DNA from: Microbacterium festucae
GTDB taxonomy: Bacteria > Actinomycetota > Actinomycetes > Actinomycetales > Microbacteriaceae
Assembly: GCF_025421715.1 (NCBI RefSeq)
Contig: NZ_JAOEFC010000001.1
Location: forward strand, 434,001 to 498,000
Direction of reading: 5' to 3'
DNA: 64,000 bases
In this document: in pieces, positions 1 to 8,763 of the stretch
Layout: every line of letters starts with the position of its first letter
Numbering within the stretch: position 1 is the first letter of the stretch
Program-made: the position numbers and the translations under genes
The notes under the pieces: generated by a model
What the model was told of the DNA's origin: nothing
Databases searched by the model: none
Seen by the model: the letters and a program-made list of their open reading frames with translations, nothing else

Positions 1-126
1 GCCGCGCGCCCGGCACCGGCGGCGCGGCCCGCCGCGGCTCCGCGCACGCCGCAGGACGACTTCGATTCGCTGCTGGCCGGCGAGCCGCTCTCCGATCCCG
101 ATTCGACCACGCGTCGCCGCCCCTGA
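1..126 (+). CDS. C-terminal end of an unidentified protein (5' truncated by window)
   Basis: The first 41 codons in frame 1 read through to a TGA at 124-126. The visible tail is Ala/Pro/Arg-rich, then acidic (QDDFDSLLAGEPLSDPD), then ends in RRRP. This looks like a disordered C-terminus of a larger protein whose body lies outside the window. Family and function cannot be told from this fragment. The next gene starts 6 bp after the stop, so the two are probably co-transcribed. Confidence 0.6.
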   Translation, partial: AARPAPAARPAAAPRTPQDDFDSLLAGEPLSDPDSTTRRRP

Positions 127-132
127 CGCCCC

Positions 133-1050
133 GTGTCTCGTCCGTTCTCCGCCCGCAGCCGGGGTGCGCGGATCGTGGCGATCGTCGCCGTGGTCGCGCT
201 CACCGCGGTGGTCGGTGTGCTCTCGGCGCTCGCGCTACAGAGCACCCGCGGCGGCGAGGTGGCCGGCGAGACGATGACCCCGGCACCGACGTTCACCTTC
301 GGTGACCGCGAGACCCCGTCCCCCACCCCCACGCCCACCGCCGCCGCGTCACACACCGATGAGCGCTTCCTCGCCGTCGCCGGCGACACGCTGTGGCGCG
401 CGACGGCGGGGGCGTGCGGCGTGGCAGCCCCCACTGTCGAGATTTCGACCGATGCCGGTGAGACGTGGCGCGACGTCACGCCCACTGCGGTCGGCGCCGC
501 GCAGGTGCTCGGCGTCGCGACCTTCAGCGAGGGCAACGGCGAGGTGCTCGCTGCTCTCGGCGATGCGTGCGAACCGGCGGCGCTGCGCACCTACACCGAC
601 GGGCGCGACTGGGAGGCCTACACCTCGGTACTGGCCGAGGCCACCTACCTCTCCCCCGCCGACGGTGTCACCGTCGTGCGCCCGGATGCCGACGCCACGG
701 CGCCCTGCGACGCCGCCACGAACGTGCGCACCAGTCGCGGCGTGATCGGACTGATCTGCGACGGCGCCGCGATGCTCCTCCCGGCCGGCACCGCGGGCAC
801 GGCCGCAAGCGACTGGATCGCGGTCGCGCCCCAGGGTGCGATCGCCCTCGACGCGCTCGGCGGCACCCTCGTGGTGGCGCACACCGACGAGGCATGCGCC
901 GACGGCGTCGCCGTCACCCGCTTCACCGGCACCACGGGCTCGCTCCTCGGGTGCATCTCCGACGTCGACCCCGCCGCCCCCGCTGCGATCTCGATGCTCG
1001 ACGACGACCTGGTGCTCTGGAGCGGCGACAGCCTGCTCACCCTCGACTGA
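133..1050 (+). CDS. Exported or membrane-anchored hypothetical protein
   Basis: A 305-residue protein with a GTG start 6 bp after the preceding stop. It has an Arg-rich N-terminus followed by one hydrophobic segment (about residues 14-36, IVAIVAVVALTAVVGVLSAL), then a Thr/Pro-rich linker (about 45-72) and an extracellular part of about 230 residues. That part contains repeated short beta-like stretches, for example STDAGETWRDVTP, which resembles the Asp-box/BNR-type repeats of beta-propeller proteins. Cysteines are scattered and could form disulfides outside the cell. No catalytic motif was recognised. It is probably in an operon with the truncated upstream gene. The function is unknown; the propeller idea rests only on the repeat-like motif. 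Confidence 0.75.
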   Translation: MSRPFSARSRGARIVAIVAVVALTAVVGVLSALALQSTRGGEVAGETMTPAPTFTFGDRETPSPTPTPTAAASHTDERFLAVAGDTLWRATAGACGVAAPTVEISTDAGETWRDVTPTAVGAAQVLGVATFSEGNGEVLAALGDACEPAALRTYTDGRDWEAYTSVLAEATYLSPADGVTVVRPDADATAPCDAATNVRTSRGVIGLICDGAAMLLPAGTAGTAASDWIAVAPQGAIALDALGGTLVVAHTDEACADGVAVTRFTGTTGSLLGCISDVDPAAPAAISMLDDDLVLWSGDSLLTLD

Positions 1051-1116
1051 CTCACCCCCGTCGCCCCCACTTTCCCGCATCCGCAATCGGGACCGCTCTC
1101 ATCAACTTTTCAGCCA

Positions 1117-1141
1117 TGTGGTCTGACCACAGAGGTAGAAT
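1117..1141 (+). promoter_or_regulatory. Dyad plus -10 box of a leaderless promoter
   Basis: A near-perfect inverted repeat TGTGGTC-T-GACCACA (1117-1131) lies 4 bp before a -10-like TAGAAT (1136-1141). The ATG of the next gene begins 6 nt after the -10 box, so the mRNA probably starts at or next to the start codon. The dyad occupies the -10/-35 spacer, where an operator for a repressor or a MerR-type activator would sit. No regulator is identified. Confidence 0.5.
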
Positions 1142-1147
1142 CAGAAC

Positions 1148-1666
1148 ATGGATGAGATCGGGGGGTCGACCGAGGGACGCGGCATGAGCCGCCGCACCCT
1201 GCTCTCCGCGGCCGCCTGGGCGACGCCGGTGATCGTGCTCGCGACCGCACTCCCGGCTGCCGCGGCCAGTGCACCGCCGAGAGACCCTCTCGAGGTGCTC
1301 GGCGGCACGCTCTCGTGGAACGGGTCGGCCGGACCCACGTGGGTCTACACCAAGGCCGTCGTGTCGGGCATGAGTATGCCCGCAGGCACCCAGTACTCCG
1401 CCGGCGACATCCGCATCTCCGTCTCGGCACCCTCCGGCTCGCAGATCACGAGGGTGGCAACATACCCCGGTAACGACGACAAAAACTCGTGGATGCAGGT
1501 GCCCGCCACGCTGCCTGCGGGCGCGACCACGGTCTCCTTCCTGAACCAGCTGCCCGTGCTAGCTCAGACGGTCGTGCCGTTCACCGCGTTCGAGGTTTCA
1601 CTCACCGGCCCCGGCACTCCTTCCGTGCTCGCCGCGCCATCGGGCATCGCGCTCCCGCTCAGCTGA
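1148..1666 (+). CDS. Small Tat-type exported protein, paralogous signal family
   Basis: A 172-residue protein. The N-terminus carries an Arg pair (R15-R16, SRRTLL) followed by the hydrophobic block AWATPVIVLATA (about 23-34) and an Ala-rich cleavage region near residue 42. This is a Tat-like signal. Three other genes in this window (25508, 41318, 47159) carry almost the same signal on different mature domains. The mature part is about 130 residues, Ser/Thr/Pro/Gly-rich and predicted beta-rich, with no enzyme motif and no C-terminal anchor. The ATG at 1148 lies 6 nt behind a TAGAAT box, so the transcript is probably leaderless. Function unknown; secretion is inferred from the signal. Confidence 0.8.
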   Translation: MDEIGGSTEGRGMSRRTLLSAAAWATPVIVLATALPAAAASAPPRDPLEVLGGTLSWNGSAGPTWVYTKAVVSGMSMPAGTQYSAGDIRISVSAPSGSQITRVATYPGNDDKNSWMQVPATLPAGATTVSFLNQLPVLAQTVVPFTAFEVSLTGPGTPSVLAAPSGIALPLS

Positions 1667-1677
1667 GCCGGCACGCT

Positions 1678-2268
1678 ATGCGCGCCCCCGGCGTACACTC
1701 GCGACCACAGCCCCGTCGTCGCGGCGCCACCCTCTCGTTTCAGGAGACTCCGATCGCCGCGACCCCCCGTTCCCCCGCTCGCACCCTCGCCCGCGACCCG
1801 CGCGCATGGCTGGCGCTCTATCTCGGCGCCCTCGCGCTCATCGCACTCTGGCCGACGCCGGTCGATCAGGGCGCCGGCCCGCTGCTGCAAGCGATCGCAC
1901 GCGTCGCCCCCGCGCTGACCTATGAACGTGTCGAGTTCGCCGCGAACATCGCCTTGTTCGTCCCCTTCGGCCTGCTGCTCGCGCTCATCATGCGGTCGCG
2001 TCGATGGCTGGCGCTCCCGATCGCCGTCGCGACCACAGTGCTGGTTGAACTCGCACAGGGCCTCCTCCCCCAGCGCACCCCGAGTGTGTTCGACGTGATC
2101 GCCAACACCGCCGGCGCCTGTCTTGGCATCGTCGTCGCGACGGTGCTCGACTCGCGCCGACGGCGACAAGCGCAGACACCGGTTGCGGACGCGGAGAATT
2201 TTTCTCTCCCTGAACCGCCAAGACCTCAAGAGGCAACGACTCCTACGCCTCACGCGGTCACGCAGTGA
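1678..2268 (+). CDS. VanZ-like integral membrane protein
   Basis: The protein has hydrophobic segments (about residues 45-62, 84-103, 107-127 and 140-158 from the ATG at 1678) and the VanZ-like pattern EFAANIALFVPFGLLLAL followed by ELAQGLLPQRTPSVFDVIANTAGA. VanZ-like proteins are small membrane proteins of unclear biochemistry; the founder contributes to teicoplanin resistance. Start choice is unresolved. The ATG at 1678 has no good ribosome site, and a TACACT -10-like box lies at about 1692, inside the coding sequence that start implies. A strong site (AGGAG, 1742-1746) precedes an in-frame ATC at 1753, where no ATG/GTG/TTG exists. The true start may therefore be a non-standard AUC. It sits next to the exopolysaccharide locus but shows no direct link to it. 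Confidence 0.75.
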   Translation: MRAPGVHSRPQPRRRGATLSFQETPIAATPRSPARTLARDPRAWLALYLGALALIALWPTPVDQGAGPLLQAIARVAPALTYERVEFAANIALFVPFGLLLALIMRSRRWLALPIAVATTVLVELAQGLLPQRTPSVFDVIANTAGACLGIVVATVLDSRRRRQAQTPVADAENFSLPEPPRPQEATTPTPHAVTQ

Positions 2269-2336
2269 GTCGACACACAGCGTGACGCGGTTCGACCGCC
2301 CGCTACCCTGAGAGAGCCCCCTTCGAGAAAACTTCT

Positions 2337-3962
2337 ATGTCGCATCACGAAACCTCCCCGTCGCACGAGCTTGATACAGTCACGCCCGTCGGTTCGGAAG
2401 ACGCGAGGAGTGACGCGATGAGCACGGAGGCCGCAGTTTCACCCGCGACGACGAGTGCACCTACTGCTTCCGAGTCGGAGCTGACGACGGAATCCGGCCG
2501 CGTCCTTTTGCCGCCCAAGCGCGACGCGTGGCGTGCACGCTACGCCCGCATGCTTCGCATCACCGACCTGCTCGTGCTGGTGTGGGTGGTCTACGGCACG
2601 CAGATCATCTGGTTCGGCCTCGGCCGCGTCGATGTCGCCGTGCGCGAAGACAGCCGCCTCAATGAGTTCTCCTACTGGCTGTTCTCCGCGTTTCTCGTCA
2701 TCGTGTGGATGCTGGCGCTCGCCCTGGCCGATTCCCGGAGCGACCGCGTCATCGGCACCGGGGCAACCGAGTACGCGCGCCTCGCAGGCGCCAGCCTGGG
2801 TGTGTTCGGCGCAATCGCGATCATCGCCTTCCTCACGCGCGTCGATGTCGCCCGCGGTTATCTGCTCATCTCGTTGCCGGCGGGCATCTTCTTCCTTCTC
2901 CTCACCCGCTGGCTGTGGCGCCAGTGGCTGGTTGCCCAACGGCAGGCAGGTCGTTACTCCGCCAACGTCCTGCTCGTCGGCTCTCGCCAGTCAGTTGCCC
3001 AGGTCGCCCGCGACCTGCAGCGCAGCGCCAGCGCCGGATACCGTGTCGTCGGCGCCTGCGTCCCCCATGGCAAAGTGGCCGATGTGCTCGAGGGCACCGG
3101 CATCCCGATTATGGGGAACGTCGATTCAATCGACCGCGCGCTTGCGGTCACGGGCGCTGACACCGTGGTTGTTACGAGCACCGACGATCTCCCCACCGAC
3201 AAGGTGAAGCAAATTTCCTGGAGTCTTGAGGCCGGCCGCCAGCACCTGGTGCTCGCCCCCTCCATCACCGACATTGCCGGCCCACGCATCCATACTCGGC
3301 CAGTCGCCGGACTGCCACTGATCCATGTCGAGACACCGAACTTTAGCGCTGGGCAACGGCTGCTCAAGCGGACCATGGACCTCTCCATTTCCCTCGTGGG
3401 AGTAGTCGCGATCAGCCCTGTCCTGTTAACTCTTGCGCTCGTCGTTAAGCTATCCAGCCCCGGGCCAGTAATCTTCCGCCAGACCCGCGTCGGCTATCAC
3501 GGTCAAGAGTTCCAAATGCTGAAGTTCCGCTCGATGGTTGTCGACGCTGAGGACCGTTTGGACGAGCTGAAGGCAAGCCGCCGTCAGGATGTCGGCAATA
3601 GGGTTCTCTTCAAAATGGCGGAGGACCCACGCGTGACGCGAGCAGGACGAATCATGCGCCGGTTCAGCCTCGATGAGCTTCCTCAATTGTTCAACGTGAT
3701 AGGTGGATCTATGTCCTTAGTGGGCCCGCGTCCGCCGTTGCGTAGCGAGGTCGCGGCGTACGAGGCGCACGTGCATCGAAGGTTCCTCGCAAAACCCGGG
3801 GTAACTGGAGCATGGCAGGTCGGCGGGCGCTCCACACTGTCCTGGGAGGATTCGGTGCGGCTCGACCTTGGCTATGTCGAGAACTGGTCCTTGGTCGGCG
3901 ATCTGATGATATTGGCCCGCACCCTCCGCGCAATTGTGGGGCCTCAGCGCACTGCTTTCTAG
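2337..3962 (+). CDS. Polyprenyl-phosphate sugar phosphotransferase, initiates exopolysaccharide repeat units
   Basis: A 541-residue protein of the exopolysaccharide polyprenyl glycosylphosphotransferase family (WcaJ/CpsE type). It transfers a hexose-1-phosphate from a nucleotide sugar to undecaprenyl phosphate at the inner face of the membrane. An acidic disordered N-terminus is followed by four or five membrane segments (about 74-205), a Rossmann-like domain (about 215-330), one more membrane segment near 350, and the catalytic domain. The catalytic domain carries KFRSM (about 395) and DELPQL (about 446), both typical of the family. An alternative ATG at 2418 has a better ribosome site (GAGGAG at 2405-2410) and would shorten the disordered N-terminus by 27 residues. 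It is the presumed first enzyme of the locus at 4.4-16 kb. Confidence 0.92.
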   Translation: MSHHETSPSHELDTVTPVGSEDARSDAMSTEAAVSPATTSAPTASESELTTESGRVLLPPKRDAWRARYARMLRITDLLVLVWVVYGTQIIWFGLGRVDVAVREDSRLNEFSYWLFSAFLVIVWMLALALADSRSDRVIGTGATEYARLAGASLGVFGAIAIIAFLTRVDVARGYLLISLPAGIFFLLLTRWLWRQWLVAQRQAGRYSANVLLVGSRQSVAQVARDLQRSASAGYRVVGACVPHGKVADVLEGTGIPIMGNVDSIDRALAVTGADTVVVTSTDDLPTDKVKQISWSLEAGRQHLVLAPSITDIAGPRIHTRPVAGLPLIHVETPNFSAGQRLLKRTMDLSISLVGVVAISPVLLTLALVVKLSSPGPVIFRQTRVGYHGQEFQMLKFRSMVVDAEDRLDELKASRRQDVGNRVLFKMAEDPRVTRAGRIMRRFSLDELPQLFNVIGGSMSLVGPRPPLRSEVAAYEAHVHRRFLAKPGVTGAWQVGGRSTLSWEDSVRLDLGYVENWSLVGDLMILARTLRAIVGPQRTAF

Positions 3963-4427
3963 CACTGCGGAAGAACCTGACTTGGCAACGGCGGGCGGGG
4001 GGAGAGAGACCGATGGCTGATGTTTCAGTGGACCCGCCCGCCACGCCGGATGGTTGCCACGGTCCTTGGCCGATGCGTGAGGGATTGACAGTCGTTACTT
4101 TCGCGGCGTAGAACGAGCTGGGTTGGCCTCGAAGCCATTCCGGAATGCGCGACTAGTGTCGCGGTCCCGACCGCGATGCGAGCAAGCAGAAGGACGCGGG
4201 TCGACCCGACCGCGGTACGGCACCGGGGGTCCCGCTACGCGCGGAACCGGCGCTGCGTCACCGCCTTCGCTCCCGTATCCACCAGTGCTTGGTGATCTCA
4301 GGTGGCGTTGAGAATCACGCAGGCGCAACGCGGTGATATGCGAGAGCCCCCGCCAACACAGTGGCCGCGCGTGAGCGCCTTCCACCACCGATGATCGGCT
4401 GCCACCGGCCGTTCCGTATCGTGTCCC
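3963..4427. other. Non-coding interval of 465 bp between convergent genes
   Basis: No convincing gene was found. The interval contains inverted repeats TCGCGGTC-CC-GACCGCGA (4159-4176) and CGGGTCGACCCG (4197-4208), and a direct repeat CCCGACCGCG (4166-4175 and 4205-4214). A 32-codon reading frame at 4013-4111 is preceded by a strong GGGGGGAGAGAG ribosome site, but its codon use is not persuasive. The interval marks the boundary where G+C falls in the leftward operon. It may hold bidirectional terminators or remnants of rearrangement. Confidence 0.5.
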
Positions 4428-5438
4428 CTAGACGACGAGACTGACGTTAGGCACATCAGCCAACGACTGGCGGTATACCCCTTCGAGCTTGTGATAGCCG
4501 GCCTCCACCATCACGACCCGCTTACCGAGGATCGCGGCTGGCAACGCGATGTGCAACCGATCCGAAACCACCGTCGTCGCGCGCGAGATAATCGACCGGT
4601 ACTCGTTAAACGTCGCGAACTCCGTCGCGCTAATGTCCACTTCTCGCGTTATCGGTTCGATCAGCGCATACCCCGACTGTTCTGCTCGCGCGAGCAACTT
4701 CTGGGCCGAGCGGTGAAGTCGCGTTCGAAACAGCAAGCGCGCGAGTCGCGTTCGCATACCCCGCGGCAGCGAAAAAAAGACTCGGCGCGCGAGGCCCTTC
4801 CACCAAACTCGCTGCACGGGCGCTGGAGAAGGCTCCGCGTCGAGACTCCCTGCTTCGACGTCGGTCCTCGCCCCGACCAATAGGAGCGGCCGCTTCGCAA
4901 AGCGACGCGGTGTCGACTCGAACAGATCAACTACGAACCGATGACCCGACGCAACGACGTCGTGATCCAGCAACAGACGTACACCGACAGACTCCAAGTC
5001 CTCTGCCCATCGACTTCTCATCAAGTCGAACGAGTACTGCTCTCGAAAGACCCAGAGGGTGGATGCGCGGCGCCCGCGGAAGATGAAGGCCGGTGATACG
5101 TTGTCGAACTTAGCGGACGAGGGGAAGATCACGATGGGCACATCTTCTAGTCCGATCAAACGTTCCGCGAGAATTTTCGGGAACTGATAGATCTCGAGCA
5201 GCGCGCCGTTTGGCGGGACGATGACAATCTCAGCTTGGTCTCTGCCTACGCGCTCGATCCGAAGCTCGGCAAGCAACTTGTCGAACACCCAGTGCATCAG
5301 GGCATCACCGTTGTTCCCAAGGGTTATGCCCTCGCGATCCGTCATGCTCACGACATACGCATTCTTCCCGCGGGCGTGATCCAGAGCCGCAAAGAGCGTC
5401 TCTGTCGTCGGCCAGTTCTTCAGGTTGGTTGCAGTCAT
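4428..5438 (-). CDS. Polysaccharide pyruvyl transferase family protein
   Basis: A 336-residue protein with the features of the polysaccharide pyruvyl transferase family (PF04230). These include an early GNNGDALM segment (about residues 41-48) corresponding to the family's N-terminal glycine-rich loop, and a C-terminal VSDRLHIALPAAILGKRVVM block (about 292-311) matching the conserved S-x-R-x-H region. Members transfer pyruvate from PEP as a ketal onto sugars of surface polysaccharides, adding negative charge. It is the last gene of the leftward operon and starts 28 bp after the stop of the upstream GT4. Codon use is less G+C-rich than in flanking genes, consistent with a transferred polysaccharide block. 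The exact sugar acceptor cannot be told. Confidence 0.85.
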   Translation of the reverse strand: MTATNLKNWPTTETLFAALDHARGKNAYVVSMTDREGITLGNNGDALMHWVFDKLLAELRIERVGRDQAEIVIVPPNGALLEIYQFPKILAERLIGLEDVPIVIFPSSAKFDNVSPAFIFRGRRASTLWVFREQYSFDLMRSRWAEDLESVGVRLLLDHDVVASGHRFVVDLFESTPRRFAKRPLLLVGARTDVEAGSLDAEPSPAPVQRVWWKGLARRVFFSLPRGMRTRLARLLFRTRLHRSAQKLLARAEQSGYALIEPITREVDISATEFATFNEYRSIISRATTVVSDRLHIALPAAILGKRVVMVEAGYHKLEGVYRQSLADVPNVSLVV

Positions 5439-5466
5439 GCCGTCGCCACTCTCCAGATCATCATCG

Positions 5467-6603
5467 TCACAGCCTTGACAAATACCGCGTCGACACCGCT
5501 AGCAGCGAAAACTCGCGCACGGCATATGCTCGCGCATTAGTAGACATACGCGTCCAAACCTCAGCATCTGCGGCTAAGCATCTGAGCGCAGCGACAAGAG
5601 ACGCATCGTCCCCGACCACGAACCCTGCCGCGCTGTCCTCGACAATCTCGCCCATCGCTCCCGCGTTGCTTACCACGACTGGTAGCGCGCTGAACATCGC
5701 CTCGCTTAGGGCCCCCGGCAGGCCCTCGGCTTTTGATGGAAGCACAAATGCGTCCAATTCTCGCATGTACTCTGCTGACACGTCGCTCACGAAGCCAAGG
5801 AGGGTCACCCTCGACGTCAAATTTAGGGAGGCTAACAGTCCTTCAAAGAATATCTTGTACTCGTCATCGACGTAGGGCCCGATAAACACCGACTCGACGT
5901 CGACGCCGTCGTCAAGGAGCCCCTTCATTGCGATGAGAACCCTGTGCGGCTGCTTAACCGGTCCGAGTTTCCCACAGAAGAGAAGGCGAAATGGCCTCGC
6001 ATCCCGCACGCGCCGATCGACCGCAAACTCGTCCGATACAGGGTTACCAATCCGAACGATTCGACCGTCCTCTACGCCGTATAGCCTAGCCTCCGCTGCA
6101 ATTCCATCACTCAAGGCGAAAACGGTATGCGCGCGCCTCAGAACTCTCCGGGCGATGGCCACCTTGAGATTTCGAAAGCCCCCATTAGCCAGATTGAGAT
6201 CACCGGCCTCGAGCACCGGCAGGATCAACAGTTTCGCCTTGCGATCTGCAAAAAGGGCGGGGAGCAGATTGAGCAGATATGCGCCGTGGAGGTGAATGTA
6301 GTCATAGCGACCTCGTCTCAGACTGAGGACGCACGCGACCCGTAATGCCCACACCATCTGAGAGACGAGCCCAAGTGTGCGGGCTATCAGCATCCGGTCG
6401 GCGCGCGTGGCCCAAGGCTCGCTCCTCGATGACGTATCTCTGGCGCGATAGAGCAGATCAATCTGAACACCGTCCGCACGCCCGAGAGTGCCGAACAGGC
6501 GATTTTGCAGCACGACAGGACCTGAGTAAGCCTCGCTGGTCCCCCAAGGAGATGCCACTAGAAGTCGTAGGACTCGTGTGGAACTGGAGCCATCCGATGT
6601 CAA
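5467..6603 (-). CDS. Glycosyltransferase family 4
   Basis: A retaining GT-B glycosyltransferase of 378 residues (group 1). The C-terminal domain has the donor-binding pattern LLFCGKLGPVKQPH (start of the GT1 domain), and the E-x7-E motif is present in EGLPGALSE. The preferred start is TTG at 6603: it overlaps the preceding TGA as TTGA and has GGAG six bases upstream. An ATG at 6630 would add 9 residues and overlap the upstream gene by 31 bp. It presumably adds one sugar of the repeat unit on the cytoplasmic side of the membrane. Donor and linkage are unknown. Confidence 0.88.
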   Translation of the reverse strand: MTSDGSSSTRVLRLLVASPWGTSEAYSGPVVLQNRLFGTLGRADGVQIDLLYRARDTSSRSEPWATRADRMLIARTLGLVSQMVWALRVACVLSLRRGRYDYIHLHGAYLLNLLPALFADRKAKLLILPVLEAGDLNLANGGFRNLKVAIARRVLRRAHTVFALSDGIAAEARLYGVEDGRIVRIGNPVSDEFAVDRRVRDARPFRLLFCGKLGPVKQPHRVLIAMKGLLDDGVDVESVFIGPYVDDEYKIFFEGLLASLNLTSRVTLLGFVSDVSAEYMRELDAFVLPSKAEGLPGALSEAMFSALPVVVSNAGAMGEIVEDSAAGFVVGDDASLVAALRCLAADAEVWTRMSTNARAYAVREFSLLAVSTRYLSRL

Positions 6604-7343
6604 TCTCTTCTCCAACTCGCGAAGCGCCATTTTGCCCGTCGACCAAGCGCGCGCAGCCGCTGACTAAGTGGCAGCCGGGGCAGATTGTCCAGCACCACCG
6701 GCTTGCGCCCTCCGAACCACGCGTAGACCTCGCGCCGCGTCACGTTCATGCCTTTCGCAGATGCGAAGGCAGAACCACTCTTGCCACCAAAGTGATGAAG
6801 ATACTCCTCGTGCTCGTAGAAGCCAGCAACCCGACAGCCACTATTTAGGAGCTGAGCCTGCTGCTTTGTTACCGACCACCACCACTGGTGACCCTCATCC
6901 AGCGGATACTCGCGGTAGAGATCCGCGTCAACCAAAAGGCAGTATCCGTCTACTCTAAGCGGATCCTGGGCAATACCGTATGCTGTTGCCCCCCTTCTGT
7001 GGTTCTCGACCAGGCGATCGAGCCAGGCTGCATTCTTCACCTCTACGTCACTATTCAGAAGCAAAAAGTGACTGGCATCTTCGCTCGCCAACGAGGCGGC
7101 CAGATTGTTGCCGCCCGCAAACAGAGTGTTGGTCTCGGAGAAATGGAGTTTGTCGATCAATCCCTCTGAATGCAAACTACGAAGCAGACGCCGCGTCTCC
7201 TCGCCCGAGGCATTGTCCAAGACGATTACCTCGTGCGGAGGACTGTTCGTCATCTCATTTAGGCTCCGGATCGTAATCTCAACGTACTCGGGTGCGTTGT
7301 GGACCAGAATCAAGATGCCGATAAAGATTTGAGGGCTATTCAT
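6600..7343 (-). CDS. Glycosyltransferase family 2
   Basis: A 247-residue GT-A fold glycosyltransferase. The N-terminus (ILILVHNAPEYVEITIRSL) and the VIVLDNASGEETRRLL segment are typical of rhamnosyltransferase-like GT2 enzymes, and LLNSDVEV supplies the D-x-D-type metal/nucleotide site. The ATG at 7343 lies inside the end of the upstream flippase gene (8-bp overlap), which suggests translational coupling. Its stop overlaps the next start as TTGA. It probably adds one residue of the polymer repeat; donor unknown. Confidence 0.87.
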   Translation of the reverse strand: MNSPQIFIGILILVHNAPEYVEITIRSLNEMTNSPPHEVIVLDNASGEETRRLLRSLHSEGLIDKLHFSETNTLFAGGNNLAASLASEDASHFLLLNSDVEVKNAAWLDRLVENHRRGATAYGIAQDPLRVDGYCLLVDADLYREYPLDEGHQWWWSVTKQQAQLLNSGCRVAGFYEHEEYLHHFGGKSGSAFASAKGMNVTRREVYAWFGGRKPVVLDNLPRLPLSQRLRALGRRAKWRFASWRRD

Positions 7344-8763
7344 GCGTGCTCCCGAATATCGGTTCGGACGGGCGGTGGGGGCGGCGCGAGACCCTGACCG
7401 CAAAGATGATCCATACGGAAGCGAACAGGAGAGCAGCACCGAAAATCCAGGCGGAGACACCACCCGGTAGGAGCACACCTACCGTGAGGAGTCCGGTCGC
7501 CAGAGTGACGCACACGGATAAGGTCAACAGACTGGGCCAACCTGAGTCGCGCAGGACGATACACAGCCGGACAAGACCAAAGCACAACCGCCACGCAGTA
7601 AGAATCACGGCGAATGCCTCGAGCCCGACGATCGCCAGCGACGCCGCGATGACAGCCGACGCGACCGTCTCTACGAGGTTGAAGGCTGTGCTTTGCCACC
7701 ACTGACGGTTGGACTGCTGGAAGCCCTCGATAATGGGCGCCATTAGCCGTGTTGGCAGACTCGCGAGCATAATGAGTGCGATGGGCACTGCCGGACGCCA
7801 CTCCATGGGCAGGAAGTCCTGGAACGCGATAGAGGCGAACGCGACAACCGCTACGACGATCGAAACGCCAGCAGCAATGACGTGGCACAGATCGGTGGCG
7901 AGCCTTAAGCGCGCGCGCCCTCGCGTTTCCCCGAAAGTCGCAAGTGAAATTCTCGCCAAGGGAACCGCGAGCAACCCGGAGAGCCCGAGAGATACCTGAA
8001 AGCTCAGATAGTAAATGCCAAGAGTAGAATCATCGGTAACAAACTGAGCAACAAAGAATCCTATCTGAAGCGGGAGCGATACGGCCAGAGAGTTTATCGC
8101 CCACGAGAATCGCTCTCGACCCGATGCTCGAGCTATATCTCCACCGTCGATCGCCAACGCTGCCCTTCTCACCCGCCGCAAGCTCGGGATGAGTATCAAG
8201 TAGTACGCAAGCGTGGGGATGGCTAACGCGAGCGCGCTCCCGGTGACGGCAGCGAGTGCGATGCCAATGCCGAGTTTCAGGGTAGCGGCGAGCGCCTGAG
8301 AAACGACGAGCGATGAGTACGCTCGCGCTTTGACTCCGGCGGCGTAGAGGACCTCAGACTCACCTTGGAAAGGAATGCTCAGCGCCAGGATCACAGCTAG
8401 GATTCCGCTCTCCAGCCCGCTCAAAACACCGATGACCCCGGCCAAGACAAGCGCGGCAAGCGTCAGTAGAAAGTTCTGCCGTCGCGTCGCGCGAATCACT
8501 CGCTTCAAGGTCGATGCCCCCGCGAGGTAGCCATTTACCTCGCCGAAGTTCGTGATGCTCGTGAGGAAGGTCAGCGATGCCAGCACCGCCGCCCAGACGC
8601 CGAACTCGCTCGGCGCAAGCCATATGACCAACACAAACTGCGAAGCAGCCGACGCTGCCCGCACCGCCGCGGTTCCAATTGATAGCGCCGCCGCGCCGCG
8701 CAATATCCCACCGGCGTCGCTGGCGCGGTGAGCCGGCTCGCCTGCTCTACTTAGCTCAGCCAT
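7336..8763 (-). CDS. Wzx-like polysaccharide flippase
   Basis: A 475-residue polytopic membrane protein with about 12-14 hydrophobic segments distributed along its length, as in the MOP-superfamily polysaccharide exporters. The N-terminal GGILRGAAALSIGTAAVRAASAA stretch resembles the first helix of Wzx-type proteins. It is expected to flip the lipid-linked repeat unit to the outer face of the membrane, where the neighbouring Wzy-like protein would polymerise it. It overlaps the upstream gene by 8 bp and the downstream GT2 gene by 8 bp, so it lies in a tight operon. The assignment rests on topology and context rather than on a specific motif. Confidence 0.82.
   Translation of the reverse strand: MAELSRAGEPAHRASDAGGILRGAAALSIGTAAVRAASAASQFVLVIWLAPSEFGVWAAVLASLTFLTSITNFGEVNGYLAGASTLKRVIRATRRQNFLLTLAALVLAGVIGVLSGLESGILAVILALSIPFQGESEVLYAAGVKARAYSSLVVSQALAATLKLGIGIALAAVTGSALALAIPTLAYYLILIPSLRRVRRAALAIDGGDIARASGRERFSWAINSLAVSLPLQIGFFVAQFVTDDSTLGIYYLSFQVSLGLSGLLAVPLARISLATFGETRGRARLRLATDLCHVIAAGVSIVVAVVAFASIAFQDFLPMEWRPAVPIALIMLASLPTRLMAPIIEGFQQSNRQWWQSTAFNLVETVASAVIAASLAIVGLEAFAVILTAWRLCFGLVRLCIVLRDSGWPSLLTLSVCVTLATGLLTVGVLLPGGVSAWIFGAALLFASVWIIFAVRVSRRPHRPSEPIFGSTHE

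Noticed and set aside
4013..4111. A 32-codon frame with a strong GGGGGGAGAGAG site in the gene-free interval
   Set aside because: Too short, no recognisable features and no context. Kept only as a note, since a small protein cannot be excluded.
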